Notes: a model not told the origin generated them from the letters alone. 64,000 nt of DNA from Kitasatospora sp. NBC_00374 (GCF_041434935.1 NZ_CP107964.1:4881001-4945000); one strand, 5' to 3'. Shown: positions 42,519-51,408, numbered from the stretch's first letter. A program made the numbers and translations.

Positions 42519-44135
42519 CTACCGGCGGCTGCGTACCAGCAGCGACACCGTGAGTCCGCGGACATATCGGACCTCGGTCGGGGTGAATTCCGTCCGCAGC
42601 GCCCTGGCCTGGTCGGCCGGGAGGCTCAGGTACGGGTCATCACCAGTGCCGATGGTAACGACCCACACCCGCGGCTCGGTTCCGATGCAGCTTGCGGGCA
42701 TCGAACACTCCTGTGGGAAGAGGTCCTCGGCCTGCGCCGCGGACTGCCGCACGAACAGCGGAGTGGGCTGCACCCCGGGGGTCAGATGGTAGGCGATTCC
42801 CGGGCCGATCATCCGCCAGGCCTGGCTGCCGGCCGCCGCCACCAGGCCGTCGCCGCTGCGGTAGCCGGCCGATACCAGGGCGGCCGCCGCCCGGTAGTCG
42901 GTGGGGCTGTGGGCGAGGGTGCCGCGCTGTGCCTTCTGCATCGGCAGGCCCAGGACGAAGGGGATCAGCAGGGCGAGCGCGACGGTGGGCAGGGCGAGAG
43001 CGGCGAGAGCGGATGCTGCCGCGGATCTGGCGGGCGCCGCGGGCGCCGCGTGGGCCGCGTGGGCCGCCGGAGCGGCGGGTGCGGTGGCGCCCGGGATGCG
43101 CCCGCGCGCGACCGGGGCACGGTCGGCCGCGCGCACCGGCGCGGCGCCCCGCAGGGCAGCCCGGAGGACACCGACCCCGCCGCCCGCGAGCGCGGCACAG
43201 GCGGGGACCGTGAAGAGCAGGTAGCGGTCCAGGAAGTACGACGTCCTGCCCTGCGACACCAGCCACACCGCCACCACCGGCAACACCGCGAGCAGCAGCA
43301 GCTCCACCGCCGCACCCCGGCTGCCCCGCCGCAGGAAGGCCAAGGAGGCCAGGACCACGAAGGCGTAGAACAGGGAGGCCGGTCCGAGCAACCCGTTCCA
43401 GAACATCCGCAGCAGGTCCAGGTTCGGCCGCTGCAGCCAGCTCAGCTGCCGCCCGGACTGCTGAGCGCCCAGCAGTATCACCGGCACCGCCGGCACCACC
43501 GCGACCAGCGCCGCGAGCGGGTACTGCCAGAGCAGGCCGCGTGAGGCCCGCCGGGCCCGCAGCAGCACCAGGGCCGCCTGTCCGACCAGTGCGCTCAGCG
43601 ACACCAGGTGGAAGACCGCGCCGACCGCTGTACAGGCCGCGTAGCCCGCCCAGCGGCCGAACCCGGGCCGTTCCAGGGCTCGCAGCAGGAACCAGGTGGC
43701 GGCCGCCGTCGCGCAGACCACGAACGCGTACGTCCGGACCTCCTGCGCGTAGCGGGAAACGCCCGGCACCGCGACGAACAGCAGCCCGGCGGCGAGGCCG
43801 GCCGCGGAGCTGCGGAACATCCGCCGTCCGATCAGCGCGGTGAACGCGGCCGCACCGGCCATCGCGAGCACCGACGGGAGTCGGAGCGCGGTCGCGGAGG
43901 CGCCGAAGAGCTCGGTCCAGAAGTGCAGGACCACGTAGTAGGCGCCGATGCTGGCGTCCACCTGGTGAAGCATCGCGAACAGTTCGCCCAGCCCGCGGGT
44001 CGCGGCAGTCCAGCTGGACAGCTCGTCCCGCCAGAGGTCCGGAGTGCCGATCCGCCACAACCCGGCAGCCAGCATCGCCAGCGCGGGACACAGCCAGACA
44101 CCGGCGGACCTGATGATCCGTGGCCACATGCTCAT
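42519..44135 (-). CDS. GT-C (family 39-like) membrane glycosyltransferase
   Basis: Polytopic membrane protein (538 aa, about 11 to 13 helices) that transfers a sugar from a lipid-phosphate donor outside the membrane. The first external loop has the catalytic-type acids in TPDLWRDELSSW (near residues 31-42), typical of GT39/ArnT-like enzymes. A repeat-rich Ala/His linker (APAAPAAHAAHAAPAAPA) lies near residues 350-370. The downstream polyprenol-phosphate-mannose synthase suggests mannose is the sugar; acceptor unknown. ATG 44135 and ATG 44129 are both possible. Confidence 0.82.
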   Translation of the reverse strand: MSMWPRIIRSAGVWLCPALAMLAAGLWRIGTPDLWRDELSSWTAATRGLGELFAMLHQVDASIGAYYVVLHFWTELFGASATALRLPSVLAMAGAAAFTALIGRRMFRSSAAGLAAGLLFVAVPGVSRYAQEVRTYAFVVCATAAATWFLLRALERPGFGRWAGYAACTAVGAVFHLVSLSALVGQAALVLLRARRASRGLLWQYPLAALVAVVPAVPVILLGAQQSGRQLSWLQRPNLDLLRMFWNGLLGPASLFYAFVVLASLAFLRRGSRGAAVELLLLAVLPVVAVWLVSQGRTSYFLDRYLLFTVPACAALAGGGVGVLRAALRGAAPVRAADRAPVARGRIPGATAPAAPAAHAAHAAPAAPARSAAASALAALALPTVALALLIPFVLGLPMQKAQRGTLAHSPTDYRAAAALVSAGYRSGDGLVAAAGSQAWRMIGPGIAYHLTPGVQPTPLFVRQSAAQAEDLFPQECSMPASCIGTEPRVWVVTIGTGDDPYLSLPADQARALRTEFTPTEVRYVRGLTVSLLVRSRR

Positions 44136-44495
44136 CTACCCAGCAAACTACTTGAATCGCCCGAATGGGCATACGTCATCCATCATGCCGACAGACCGCC
44201 GCACCGGATGCCAGGAGCAGGGCGGTCGGGATGCACAACGAGCGGGCGGCCCTCCCGGCACGCCCTGGCCGGCGTGAGCGGCGCGCAACCGCGGCACGAC
44301 AGGCGCGCCGCCGCAGGAGGCGGGCCCGCGGCCCGCGGACGGCAGCGACCGCCTCCGGGCGATGGGCCGGCAGAGGAGATCTTCGGAGGCTGCATCCGCT
44401 AGTCTGTCAGGGGTCGGTCGGCCGCTCGGCTGTGACCTCGCAACCTGAAACCCCTTCAGGCCGGGCGAGGTGACACCGCGGGCAACCCGTCCGTT
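44136..44495. other. 360-bp gap before the tRNA gene
   Basis: This region contains the divergent promoters of the GT-C gene and the tRNA. A two-stage stem lies at 44435-44471: outer ACCTCGC/GCGAGGT and inner CCTGAA/TTCAGG. It could be a cruciform or a short structured RNA end. No protein gene is supported. Confidence 0.4.
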
Positions 44496-44568
44496 GCCTC
44501 AGTAGCTCAGGGGATAGAGCACGGCTCTCCTAAAGCCGGTGTCGCAGGTTCGAATCCTGCCTGGGGCA
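44496..44568 (+). tRNA. tRNA-Arg (anticodon CCU)
   Basis: A 73-nt cloverleaf. The acceptor stem GCCTCAG pairs with CTGGGGC (one wobble), the D arm is GCTC-AGGGGATAGA-GC, the anticodon stem CGGCT/AGCCG carries loop CTCCTAA with CCT at 44529-44531, and the T arm has GGTTCGAATCC. The 3' CCA is not encoded. It reads AGG codons, which are rare in such genomes. Confidence 0.97.
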
Positions 44569-44596
44569 CTCCGCCGCTCGCGGCGCAGCACGCAGC

Positions 44597-44637
44597 AAGG
44601 GCCAGCCCACGAGGGAGATCCTCGGAAGCTGGCCCTT
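44597..44637 (+). terminator. Terminator after tRNA-Arg
   Basis: AAGGGCCAGC (44597-44606) pairs perfectly with GCTGGCCCTT (44628-44637). An inner CGAGG/CCTCG stem closes the loop. It lies 28 bp after the tRNA end. Confidence 0.75.
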
Positions 44638-44711
44638 CGTCGTCGGCGGAGCCGGGGCGGGCCGGGCCGGGCCGGGGCGGGGTGTCCGGGTGGGTGCGTA
44701 GGGTGCGAGGC

Positions 44712-45665
44712 GTGCTGACGGATGACGAGTTGGAGAATCTGGTTGCCGCCTGCTGTGAGGGCGACGAGGAGGAAGCGGTGTGGGAGCTGGCGGCTGCGGC
44801 GGCCGGCGAGCCGGGGCGGGTGGCGCGGTACCACCGGCGGTTGCTGGGCGCCCGGGTGTTCGGGCGGAGCGAGGTCTATCGGGGTGCGGACCTGGCCACC
44901 ACCGGGGCGCTGGTCGCGATGGTCGACGAGGGGGACCCGGAGCCGTACCTCCTGCGTGACTGCGTGGCCGCCGGTGATCCGGGTGTCGCGCATGAGGCGT
45001 TCGTGCGCTGGCGGGATTCCGTGGACATCGACGACCACACGCGTTCGGCCGGTTGGGAGTTGGACCGGGAGGGCCGGCGCCGGGACCTGGTGGTGGGCCG
45101 GGCGTTCGCGCTGCTGGCGGTCGACGAGGAGGCCGAGGCGGGGGAGGCGGTGTTCGGGGGTGAGTCGGGTGAGCACTGCCCCTGGTGCGGTATGGAGTTG
45201 CACTACGCGCTCGACCTGCCGCCCGGGTCGGCGGCCGCGAAGGCGCTCTCGCTGCCGACGGCGGACCACGTCCGGGTACTGGCCTGCCCGCGCTGCACCG
45301 ACTACGGGACGGTCCTCAGCGAGTACGACGGCGAGGGCGGCTGTGTGTGGTCGGCCGGGAATGTCCGGCCGCCGTGGAACGGCCCGGTGCTCGACGGCTG
45401 GGACCCCTACCCGAATCGGCTGGTGCTCGGCCCGGCTCGGCCGCCGGGCGCAAGCGGATCGGCGTGGCACGACGGCGGATCGACGCTCGGCGGACAGCCG
45501 GAGTGGATCCAGGACCCGGAGCAGCCGGCCTGTTCGCGTTGCGGGCGGACGATGCTCTTCGTGTCGATGAACTGCGGCAGCGAGCTGTGGGGCGGCGAGG
45601 GCTGCCTGTACGTCTTCGTCGACCTGGACTGCCGCACCGGCGCGGTGCTCTACCAGCAGAGCTGA
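44712..45665 (+). CDS. Hypothetical protein with three CxxC pairs
   Basis: I do not recognise the family with certainty. The protein has 317 aa and starts at GTG 44712. The N-terminal half is acidic and helical (LTDDELENLVAACCEGDEEEAVWELAAAA, then repeat-like RDCVAAGDPGVAHEAF). The C-terminal half has CPWC (156-159), CPRC (192-195) and CSRC (274-277), a pattern that suggests a zinc-ribbon or YwqG-like (DUF1963) fold, with a conserved-looking CGSELWGGEGCLYVFVD near the end. Cytoplasmic, no membrane helix. Confidence 0.6.
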   Translation: MLTDDELENLVAACCEGDEEEAVWELAAAAAGEPGRVARYHRRLLGARVFGRSEVYRGADLATTGALVAMVDEGDPEPYLLRDCVAAGDPGVAHEAFVRWRDSVDIDDHTRSAGWELDREGRRRDLVVGRAFALLAVDEEAEAGEAVFGGESGEHCPWCGMELHYALDLPPGSAAAKALSLPTADHVRVLACPRCTDYGTVLSEYDGEGGCVWSAGNVRPPWNGPVLDGWDPYPNRLVLGPARPPGASGSAWHDGGSTLGGQPEWIQDPEQPACSRCGRTMLFVSMNCGSELWGGEGCLYVFVDLDCRTGAVLYQQS

Positions 45666-45790
45666 CGCGGTGCGCCGGGGCCGGCCGGTTCGCAGGAGCA
45701 CGTCCACCGGTCCCGGGGCGACGGCCGCCGCACCGCGGGCGCCTGACATCCTGGCGTGGACGTGACACGAGCAGGGGGAGAACGCACGGC

Positions 45791-46504
45791 ATGGACACCC
45801 GCATCGCCCAGGTACCGGAGCCGGCTCTCGGGCGGTCCGCCGCCCGCCGGGATGTGGTCGAGCTGATCCTCTTCGACTGTGACGGCGTGCTCGTCGACAG
45901 TGAGCCGATCGCCGTCCGCACCCATGTCGCGCTGGGCGCCGAGTACGGCTGGCCGCTGAGCGAGGCCGAGGTGATCGAGGAGTTCGTCGGGCGCTCGACG
46001 GCGTCGATCGGGGAGAAGATCCGCGGGCGGCTCGGCGCCGCCGTGGCCGAGGCGTGGGACGAGCGGTTCCGCGAGCTTCACCGGGAGGCCGTGGACGCGG
46101 CGCTGCCGGCCGTCGACGGGATCGTCGAGGCGCTGGACGCCCTGGACGAGCGCGGGCTGCCGTACTGCGTCGCCTCCAGCGGGAGTCACGAGAAGATGCG
46201 GCACACCCTGGGCAGGACGGGCCTGTACGAGCGGTTCGCGGGGCGGATCTTCAGCGCCACCGAGGTCGCCCGGGGCAAGCCCGCACCGGACCTGTTCCTG
46301 CACGCCGCGCAGCGGCTGGGGGTCGCCCCGGTGCGGTGCGCCGTGGTCGAGGACAGTGCGCCCGGGGTGCAGGCCGCCCGGGCGGCCGGGATGGGGTCGT
46401 TCGGCTACGCGGGCGGGGTGACACCGGCCGCTCGGTTGGCCGGGCCCGGGACGGTGGTCTTCGACGACATGCGTGCCCTGCCGTCGCTGCTGACCGGCCC
46501 GTGA
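45791..46504 (+). CDS. HAD-superfamily phosphatase (beta-phosphoglucomutase-like)
   Basis: Cytoplasmic HAD hydrolase (237 aa), subfamily IA. Motif I is ILFDCDGVLVDSE (nucleophile and acid Asp), motif II is ASSGSHEKM, motif III Lys is in GKPAPDLFLHAA and motif IV is VVEDSAPGVQAARAAGM. The helical cap between residues 40 and 105 decides substrate; sugar phosphates are the usual choice. ATG 45791 follows GGGGGAG at about 11 nt. It converges on murJ. Confidence 0.88.
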   Translation: MDTRIAQVPEPALGRSAARRDVVELILFDCDGVLVDSEPIAVRTHVALGAEYGWPLSEAEVIEEFVGRSTASIGEKIRGRLGAAVAEAWDERFRELHREAVDAALPAVDGIVEALDALDERGLPYCVASSGSHEKMRHTLGRTGLYERFAGRIFSATEVARGKPAPDLFLHAAQRLGVAPVRCAVVEDSAPGVQAARAAGMGSFGYAGGVTPAARLAGPGTVVFDDMRALPSLLTGP

Positions 46505-46562
46505 CCGGCGGCCGGCCCAGGTCGGCCACGGCCAGCCCAACGTCGGCCCGGCCCGGCCGGGC

Positions 46563-48458
46563 TCAGCGTCGGTGGCGTCCGCTCGTGCCGGTGGCCGCCA
46601 CGGGCTCCGGGTACGGGATGCGCAGCTTGCGGGCCAGCGGGCCCACGGCGGCGCCCGCGCCGAGCGGGCGGGCGAACGCGAACAGCGAGATCAGGACGGC
46701 CGCCGAGCCGGCCGCCAGACCGGCCAGGTTGCCGAGCAGGCCGGTGCCGAACCAGGCGGCGATCCAGTGGGCGGCCAGAGCGCCGGGCACACAGGCCAGC
46801 AGGATGGCCAGGTGCAGGGTGACCACCCGGCCGCCTTCGAGGCCGCTGGTCGGCTTCGCCCGGCGGGTGCTGAGGACGAGGGTGGCGTCCGGTGCGGCGG
46901 CCGGTTCGGCCGGCTGCGGAGCCGTGCGGAGCCGGCGGCCGAGTGCCCAGCCGGTGATGGTGACGCTGATCAGGCAGGCCACGGTCTGCGCGACGGCCAT
47001 CCCGACGATGATCCAGCGCGGGTCCAGCAGCCAGAACGCGACGCAGGACAGACCGGCGTTGGTCCCGGTGCTGACCACCGTGAGCCAGAACGGGGTGCGG
47101 GCGTCGCCCATCGCGTAGAAGCCGCGGGCCAGCGCGTACTGGGCGCAGAACGCGGGCAGGCCGATCGCGAACGCGATCAGCACCTGGGCGACCACCCAGG
47201 TGTCGCCCGGCGTGGTCTTGCCGTGGCCGTAGGCGATCGTCGTGATCTGCGAGGCGAGGGCGACGAGCAGCACCGTGATCGGGATGATCATGGCGGCCGA
47301 GGAGCGCAGCATCCCCGAGAGGTCGGAGCCGATCCGGCTGAACTGGCCGGCGCTCGCCGCCCGGGACATCCCGGGGAGCAGCGCGGTGACCAGGGAGATG
47401 GTGATGACCCCCTGCGGGACGATGAACAGCTGGTAGGCGTTGGTGTAGGCGAGGTTGCCGAGACCCAGGTGCAGCTTGGCGTCGTCGGCGAGGTCGCCGG
47501 CGCGCGCGGTCAGCTGGCTGATCACCGCGAACGACAGCTGGGTGACGACGACCAGCAGCAGGGCCCAGCCGGCGGCGCGCAGCGGCTTGCCGAGCCCGGC
47601 GCCGCGCCAGTCGAAGCGGGGGTGCCAGCGGAAGCCGGAACTGCGCAGCGAGGGCAGCAGCCCGAGGGCCTGGACCACGATGCCCAGGGTGCTGCCGAGG
47701 CCGAGCAGCATGGTGTCGGAGGAGGTGACCTGCTCCACGCTCTGGGCGTTGCTGCCGACGACGGTGTAGAGGCCGAACACCGCGATCGCCACGACGTTGT
47801 TGAGCACCGGCGTCCACATCATGGCGCCGAAGCGGTCACGGGAGTTGAGCACCTGGCCGAACAGGGTGAAGACGCCGTAGAAGAAGATCTGCGGGAGGCA
47901 GTACCGGGCGAAGGCGATGGTGAGGTCCCGCTTCACGCCCGGCGGGTAGCCCGAGTACGCGTCGACGATCAGCGGGGACGCGAACCAGGCGGTGATGGTC
48001 AGGACGACCAGGGCCACCCCGCAGATCGTCAGCAGCCGGTCGGTGTAGGCGACGCCGCCGTCCTTGTGGGTCTGTGCGGCGTGCACCAGCTCCGGAACGA
48101 ACACCGAGGCCAGGACGCCACCCATGAGCATCATGTAGACGACGTTGGGCAGCGAGTTGGCGATGTTGAAGGTGTCGCCGAGCGGCCCGGATCCCAGGGC
48201 GGCGACGATCATCGCGCTGCGGACGAATCCGAGGGCGCGCGACGCCATGGTGCCCAGCGCCATGATCAGGCCGTTGCGGCCGGCGGACGCGGCGGGCTTC
48301 TCGGCGGCCGGGGCGGAGGCCTGGGCCGGGACGGTCGGCGGCGCGGCCGGCATCGGCGGGGTGCCGGGGACGGCCTGCGACGGGATGCGCAGCGCCATGG
48401 TGGGCGGGTCGATGTACGCGTTCGGGTCGGAGGACCCGTCCGTCGTGTGCGTGGTCAT
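46563..48458 (-). CDS. murJ: Lipid II flippase MurJ (MviN family)
   Basis: MATE-like membrane protein (631 aa, 14 helices) that flips lipid II during peptidoglycan synthesis. The family core starts near residue 62 (NGLIMALGTMASRALGFVRSAMIVAALG) with NSLPNVVYMMLMGGVLASVFVPEL, RFGAMMWTPVLNNVV and ARGFYAMGDARTPFWLTV. The first ~60 residues are a Pro/Ala-rich cytoplasmic lead. Start ATG 48458; the longer frame upstream lacks support. Streptomyces often have several MviN paralogues, so this may not be the essential one. Confidence 0.9.
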   Translation of the reverse strand: MTTHTTDGSSDPNAYIDPPTMALRIPSQAVPGTPPMPAAPPTVPAQASAPAAEKPAASAGRNGLIMALGTMASRALGFVRSAMIVAALGSGPLGDTFNIANSLPNVVYMMLMGGVLASVFVPELVHAAQTHKDGGVAYTDRLLTICGVALVVLTITAWFASPLIVDAYSGYPPGVKRDLTIAFARYCLPQIFFYGVFTLFGQVLNSRDRFGAMMWTPVLNNVVAIAVFGLYTVVGSNAQSVEQVTSSDTMLLGLGSTLGIVVQALGLLPSLRSSGFRWHPRFDWRGAGLGKPLRAAGWALLLVVVTQLSFAVISQLTARAGDLADDAKLHLGLGNLAYTNAYQLFIVPQGVITISLVTALLPGMSRAASAGQFSRIGSDLSGMLRSSAAMIIPITVLLVALASQITTIAYGHGKTTPGDTWVVAQVLIAFAIGLPAFCAQYALARGFYAMGDARTPFWLTVVSTGTNAGLSCVAFWLLDPRWIIVGMAVAQTVACLISVTITGWALGRRLRTAPQPAEPAAAPDATLVLSTRRAKPTSGLEGGRVVTLHLAILLACVPGALAAHWIAAWFGTGLLGNLAGLAAGSAAVLISLFAFARPLGAGAAVGPLARKLRIPYPEPVAATGTSGRHRR

Positions 48459-49396
48459 CAGACCCCCGTCACTCGGTGCCTGGGAGGTGGTGCTGCGGGA
48501 AACCCCGCGACACCGGTCCGGCGAAACGTCGGTGTACGGAGGCGGCCTGTCGGACAAGGCCGACCAGGTCCGTGCCGGACTCGGCCTCCCCGCGCCGGGT
48601 GCGGACTGCACCCCAGCCGGAGAAGTCTGCCTTACCGCGGCACTCCCTGGGGAACCGGGTGCAGTGTGGTGATGATCGCCACGAGGGCGGTGACCCTGCG
48701 AAGTTGGGCATCAAGCGACCCCGATTGCGGGCGATTCGGGCGGTTCGTGACGATTTGGTCCACCGCATCGCAGGCTGATTCCGCTGGTGGAACACGGTTC
48801 CCCCGTCCTTCCGGTTCGCTCGACAGTGGTGTGACCTTCCTCACCGTCCGTCAGGAACCCCGGCCGATCGAGGCTGTTCCGGTCGGCCGGGCCGGTCGCG
48901 GATGTGCATGTGGTCGCGGATGTGGGCCGGTCGGCGATGCGGGGACTGGCGCCGGGTCGGATTGCTGCGCTGTCGCGGCACAACGGGCGGGGTGCGGTCG
49001 TTGTGCTGGATGGGGGTCGGTCGGAGTGTCGCTGCGGCATGACAGTCCCCTTCCCGGCGTGGCGAGCCCTTCCGGCGGCCGGTGAGTCGCAATTCGGCAT
49101 CTTCTGTGCCGGGTTGGCGCCTACCCGGTGAACGCGAGGCGTGTGTCCGCCGTCACGCTGGGTGCCCGAGCGGGTGAAAATGGGCAGGGTACTCCATCAA
49201 GGGAGAAAATCTGAGGGAGTTGGGAATGTTGTCCGATTTCTGTGCGTTGGATCGTTACGTGTGAGCCTCGGTGAGGCCCGCGCATCTCTTTGAGCCCGTG
49301 GATCTCCCCGCGGGGTCCCTGGTGGATCCCGCTGTACCGATCCGCCTGATCGGCGCAGACGCAGGCAGACCCGGCAACACCAGCAAGGGAGCAAGC
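48459..49396. other. 938-bp divergent region between murJ and the sigma factor gene
   Basis: No protein gene is supported; the short frames here lack coding bias. The right part contains the SigR-type promoter (49222-49248) and a ~140-nt 5' untranslated region. A second, weaker SigR/SigE-like pair GGAAC-N17-GTT occurs from 48853. Long divergent regulatory regions like this are unusual for the window. Confidence 0.5.
49222..49248 (+). promoter_or_regulatory. SigR-type promoter of the sigma factor gene
   Basis: GGGAAT (49222-49227), exactly 18 bp, then GTT (49246-49248) fits the Streptomyces SigR consensus GGGAAT-N18-GTT. SigR is the thiol-oxidation stress sigma factor, and hrdD is an established SigR target in S. 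coelicolor. Transcription should start about 8-10 bp after GTT, giving a leader of roughly 140 nt. Confidence 0.88.
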
Positions 49397-50368
49397 ATGG
49401 CCACCCGTGCCGTCGTTCGCGACAGGGCCGACCGGACTCGCTCGGCCCGCCCGACCAACTTCGAGGCCGACCGCGACCTCGTCGGCATGTATCTCGACGA
49501 GATCGCCAGGACACCCCTGCTCGATGCCGCCGAGGAGGTCGAGCTCTCGCTTCGGATCGAGGCCGGTGTCTACGCCCAGCACCTGCTGGACGAGGGCCCA
49601 CTCCCGAAGGGCATGACCCGGGAGGAGCTGGAGGTGATAGCGGAGGACGCCGAGCGCGCCAAGGACGTCTTCATCCGCTCCAATCTGCGACTCGTGGTCG
49701 CGGTGGCCCGGCGCTACCCGCGAAGCGGCCTGCCCCTGCTGGATCTCATACAGGAGGGCAACGCGGGCCTCGTCCGCGCCGTCGAGAAGTTCGACTACTC
49801 CAAGGGCTTCAAGTTCTCCACCTACGCGACGTGGTGGATCCGGCAGGCGATCACCCGGTCGATCGCCGACCAGTCGCGGACGATCCGGCTGCCCGTCCAC
49901 CTGGTGGAGGAGCTGGGACGGATCCGCCGCGTGCAGCGCGAGAAGGCGAAGGAACTCGGCCGCGAGCCCGAGCCGGCCGAGGTCGGCGCCGAGCTGGACA
50001 TCAGCGAGCAGCGGGTCAAGGACGTGCTCGACTGGGCCCGGGACCCGGTCAGCCTGAACATGTCGGTGGACGACGAGGGCGAGACCCAGTTCGGCGACCT
50101 GGTGGAGGACACCGGGGCTGTCTCTCCCGAGGACGCGGTGATGGTGATGCTCCGCCGCGAGGAGCTCGACACGCTGATCGACCGGCTGGACGACCGGACG
50201 GCGTCGATCATCCGCTCCCGCTACGGCATGGAGGACGGCCGTGAGCGGACGCTCACGGAGGTGGGCAAGCAGCACGGTCTGACCAGGGAGCGCATCCGGC
50301 AGATCGAGAAGCACGCGCTGGCCGAACTGAAGAAGATCGCCGACCACGCGGGCTTCGAGGCGGCCTGA
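49397..50368 (+). CDS. hrdD: HrdD-like principal-type (group 2) RNA polymerase sigma factor
   Basis: Sigma-70 family factor (323 aa) with regions 1.2 (DLVGMYLDEIARTPLL), 2 (ERAKDVFIRSNLRLVVAVARRYPRSGLPLLDLIQEGN, KGFKFSTYATWWIRQAITR), 3 and 4 (ERTLTEVGKQHGLTRERIRQIEKHALAELK). It lacks the long N terminus of HrdB, so it is a group 2 factor, closest by memory to HrdD. ATG 49397 is preceded by AAGGGAGCAAGC. The SigR promoter makes it part of the disulfide stress response. A hairpin terminator follows. Confidence 0.9.
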   Translation: MATRAVVRDRADRTRSARPTNFEADRDLVGMYLDEIARTPLLDAAEEVELSLRIEAGVYAQHLLDEGPLPKGMTREELEVIAEDAERAKDVFIRSNLRLVVAVARRYPRSGLPLLDLIQEGNAGLVRAVEKFDYSKGFKFSTYATWWIRQAITRSIADQSRTIRLPVHLVEELGRIRRVQREKAKELGREPEPAEVGAELDISEQRVKDVLDWARDPVSLNMSVDDEGETQFGDLVEDTGAVSPEDAVMVMLRREELDTLIDRLDDRTASIIRSRYGMEDGRERTLTEVGKQHGLTRERIRQIEKHALAELKKIADHAGFEAA

Positions 50369-50420
50369 CCGCTGCCCGCCGCCGCCGGGCGGGGACTGTG
50401 GGGGTGAGCACGGGAGCCGA

Positions 50421-50454
50421 CGGCCCCGGTACGGCTGCGGCTGTGCCGGGGCCG
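50421..50454 (+). terminator. Hairpin terminator after hrdD
   Basis: CGGCCCCGGTAC (50421-50432) pairs with GTGCCGGGGCCG (50443-50454) with one wobble pair across a 10-nt loop. It is 52 bp after the sigma factor stop. Confidence 0.7.
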
Positions 50455-50506
50455 ACCGCTGCCCGGCCTAGGCTTGGTGGGGCGGCGACGATGGAGGCAG
50501 GGCGAG

Positions 50507-50755
50507 ATGGCTGAGCAGGACGCGGAGCGGGACACGGGCAGGGACACGGACCGGGGGCAGGGTGAGGGGCACGGCGACGGGCGGAAGCCGGAGCGGGACC
50601 GCCCGGCACCGAAGGCGCGGCTGGTCTTCGGAGATCCGCTGGAGCGGCAGACCAGTGACGACACCGACCAGGGCTGGGGTGAGCGCCCCGGTGGCGGTGG
50701 CGGACGGGGCCTGGACTGGTACCTCAGCCAGCGGCCGCCCCACCACGGGGACTGA
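50507..50755 (+). CDS. Small conserved actinobacterial protein, 82 aa
   Basis: Acidic and basic, probably disordered N-terminal half (AEQDAERDTGRDTDRG) followed by ARLVFGDPLERQTSDDTDQGWGE and the end RGLDWYLSQRPPHHGD. The VFGDPLP-like, TSDD-GWGE and (L)xxxRPPHH pattern is, from memory, seen in small Streptomyces proteins of unknown role. ATG 50507 has GGAGG about 10 nt upstream. No membrane segment. Confidence 0.65.
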   Translation: MAEQDAERDTGRDTDRGQGEGHGDGRKPERDRPAPKARLVFGDPLERQTSDDTDQGWGERPGGGGGRGLDWYLSQRPPHHGD

Positions 50756-50761
50756 TCGACG

Positions 50762-50791
50762 GGGACTGGGACTGGGACTGGGACTGGGACT
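50762..50791 (+). repeat. Five GGGACT units (G-quadruplex motif)
   Basis: Five perfect tandem GGGACT hexamers give five G3 runs with 3-nt loops, an ideal G-quadruplex pattern on the plus strand, 6 bp after the small gene's stop. Confidence 0.95.
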
Positions 50792-50885
50792 GATACGACG
50801 GGCGCCGGCCGACGGGGACCGATCGGGACCGGCCGGGCGGGAGCGTCCGGGGGCGGCGACCCCCGGCGCCGGCGGAGCGGTGGCA

Positions 50886-50913
50886 GGGACAGGGACAGGG
50901 GCAGGGACAGGGG
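50886..50913 (+). repeat. Second G-run repeat next to the mscL stop
   Basis: Five runs of three or four G separated by ACA or CA, mirroring the GGGACT array 95 bp away. On the mscL (minus) strand this is a C-rich sequence just after the stop codon. It could form a quadruplex and impede convergent transcription. Confidence 0.85.
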
Positions 50914-50920
50914 CAGTCGG

Positions 50921-51336
50921 TCAGCGCTGATTGACCAGGGCGTCCCGGATCTCGGCGAGGAGCACGACCTCCTTGACCTCGGCCTCGGCCGCGACCTCGT
51001 CGACGGACTTGCGCTTGGCCATGAAGTGGTTCATCGGCAGGATGAGCGCGAAGTAGACCACCGCCGCGACGATCACGAACTGCAGGAGACGCTCAGCACC
51101 GAGCCCCACAGGATGTAGATGCCCGAGGTCACGGCGCCCGAGGCGTCCACCGTGCAGGGGCCCTTCAGGCAGGAACGGTAGGCGGCGAGGTCCTCCGTGC
51201 CGAAGACTCCGACCAGCGGATTGATGACGCCCGTGACGAACGCGTTGACGACGGTGGTGAATGCGGCGCCGATGACCACGGCGACGGCGAGGTCCACGAC
51301 GTTGCCGCGGAGCAGGAATTCCTTGAAGCCCTTCAT
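50921..51336 (-). pseudogene. mscL: mscL (large mechanosensitive channel) with an apparent frameshift
   Basis: Encodes a pentameric osmotic safety valve. The first frame from ATG 51336 gives GFKEFLLRGNVVDLAVAVVIGAAFTTVV (TM1), the external loop and GIYILWGSVLSV. The second helix continues only in another frame: LLQFVIVAAVVYFALILPMNHFMAKRK to VKEVVLLAEIRDALVNQR. A single missing C near 51089-51091 (GAGCGTCTCC where GAGCGCTCTCC is expected) explains it. Without TM2 the channel would be dead. A sequencing error is possible. GTG 51369 is an alternative start. Confidence 0.85.
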
Positions 51337-51408
51337 GCTGCGCTGAACGGCGACTGGCGCAATCGTCACGGGTGAATTCCCGGGTGTCGGGTTGACGTAC
51401 TCGGGCGC

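Noticed and set aside
44496..44568. tRNA-Arg as an integration site for a mobile element
   Set aside because: No integrase, no excisionase, and I saw no second copy of the tRNA 3' end within the window.
48853..48880. GGAAC-N17-GTT as an additional SigR/SigE promoter
   Set aside because: Spacer is one short and it is over 500 bp from the next start; a chance match is likely.
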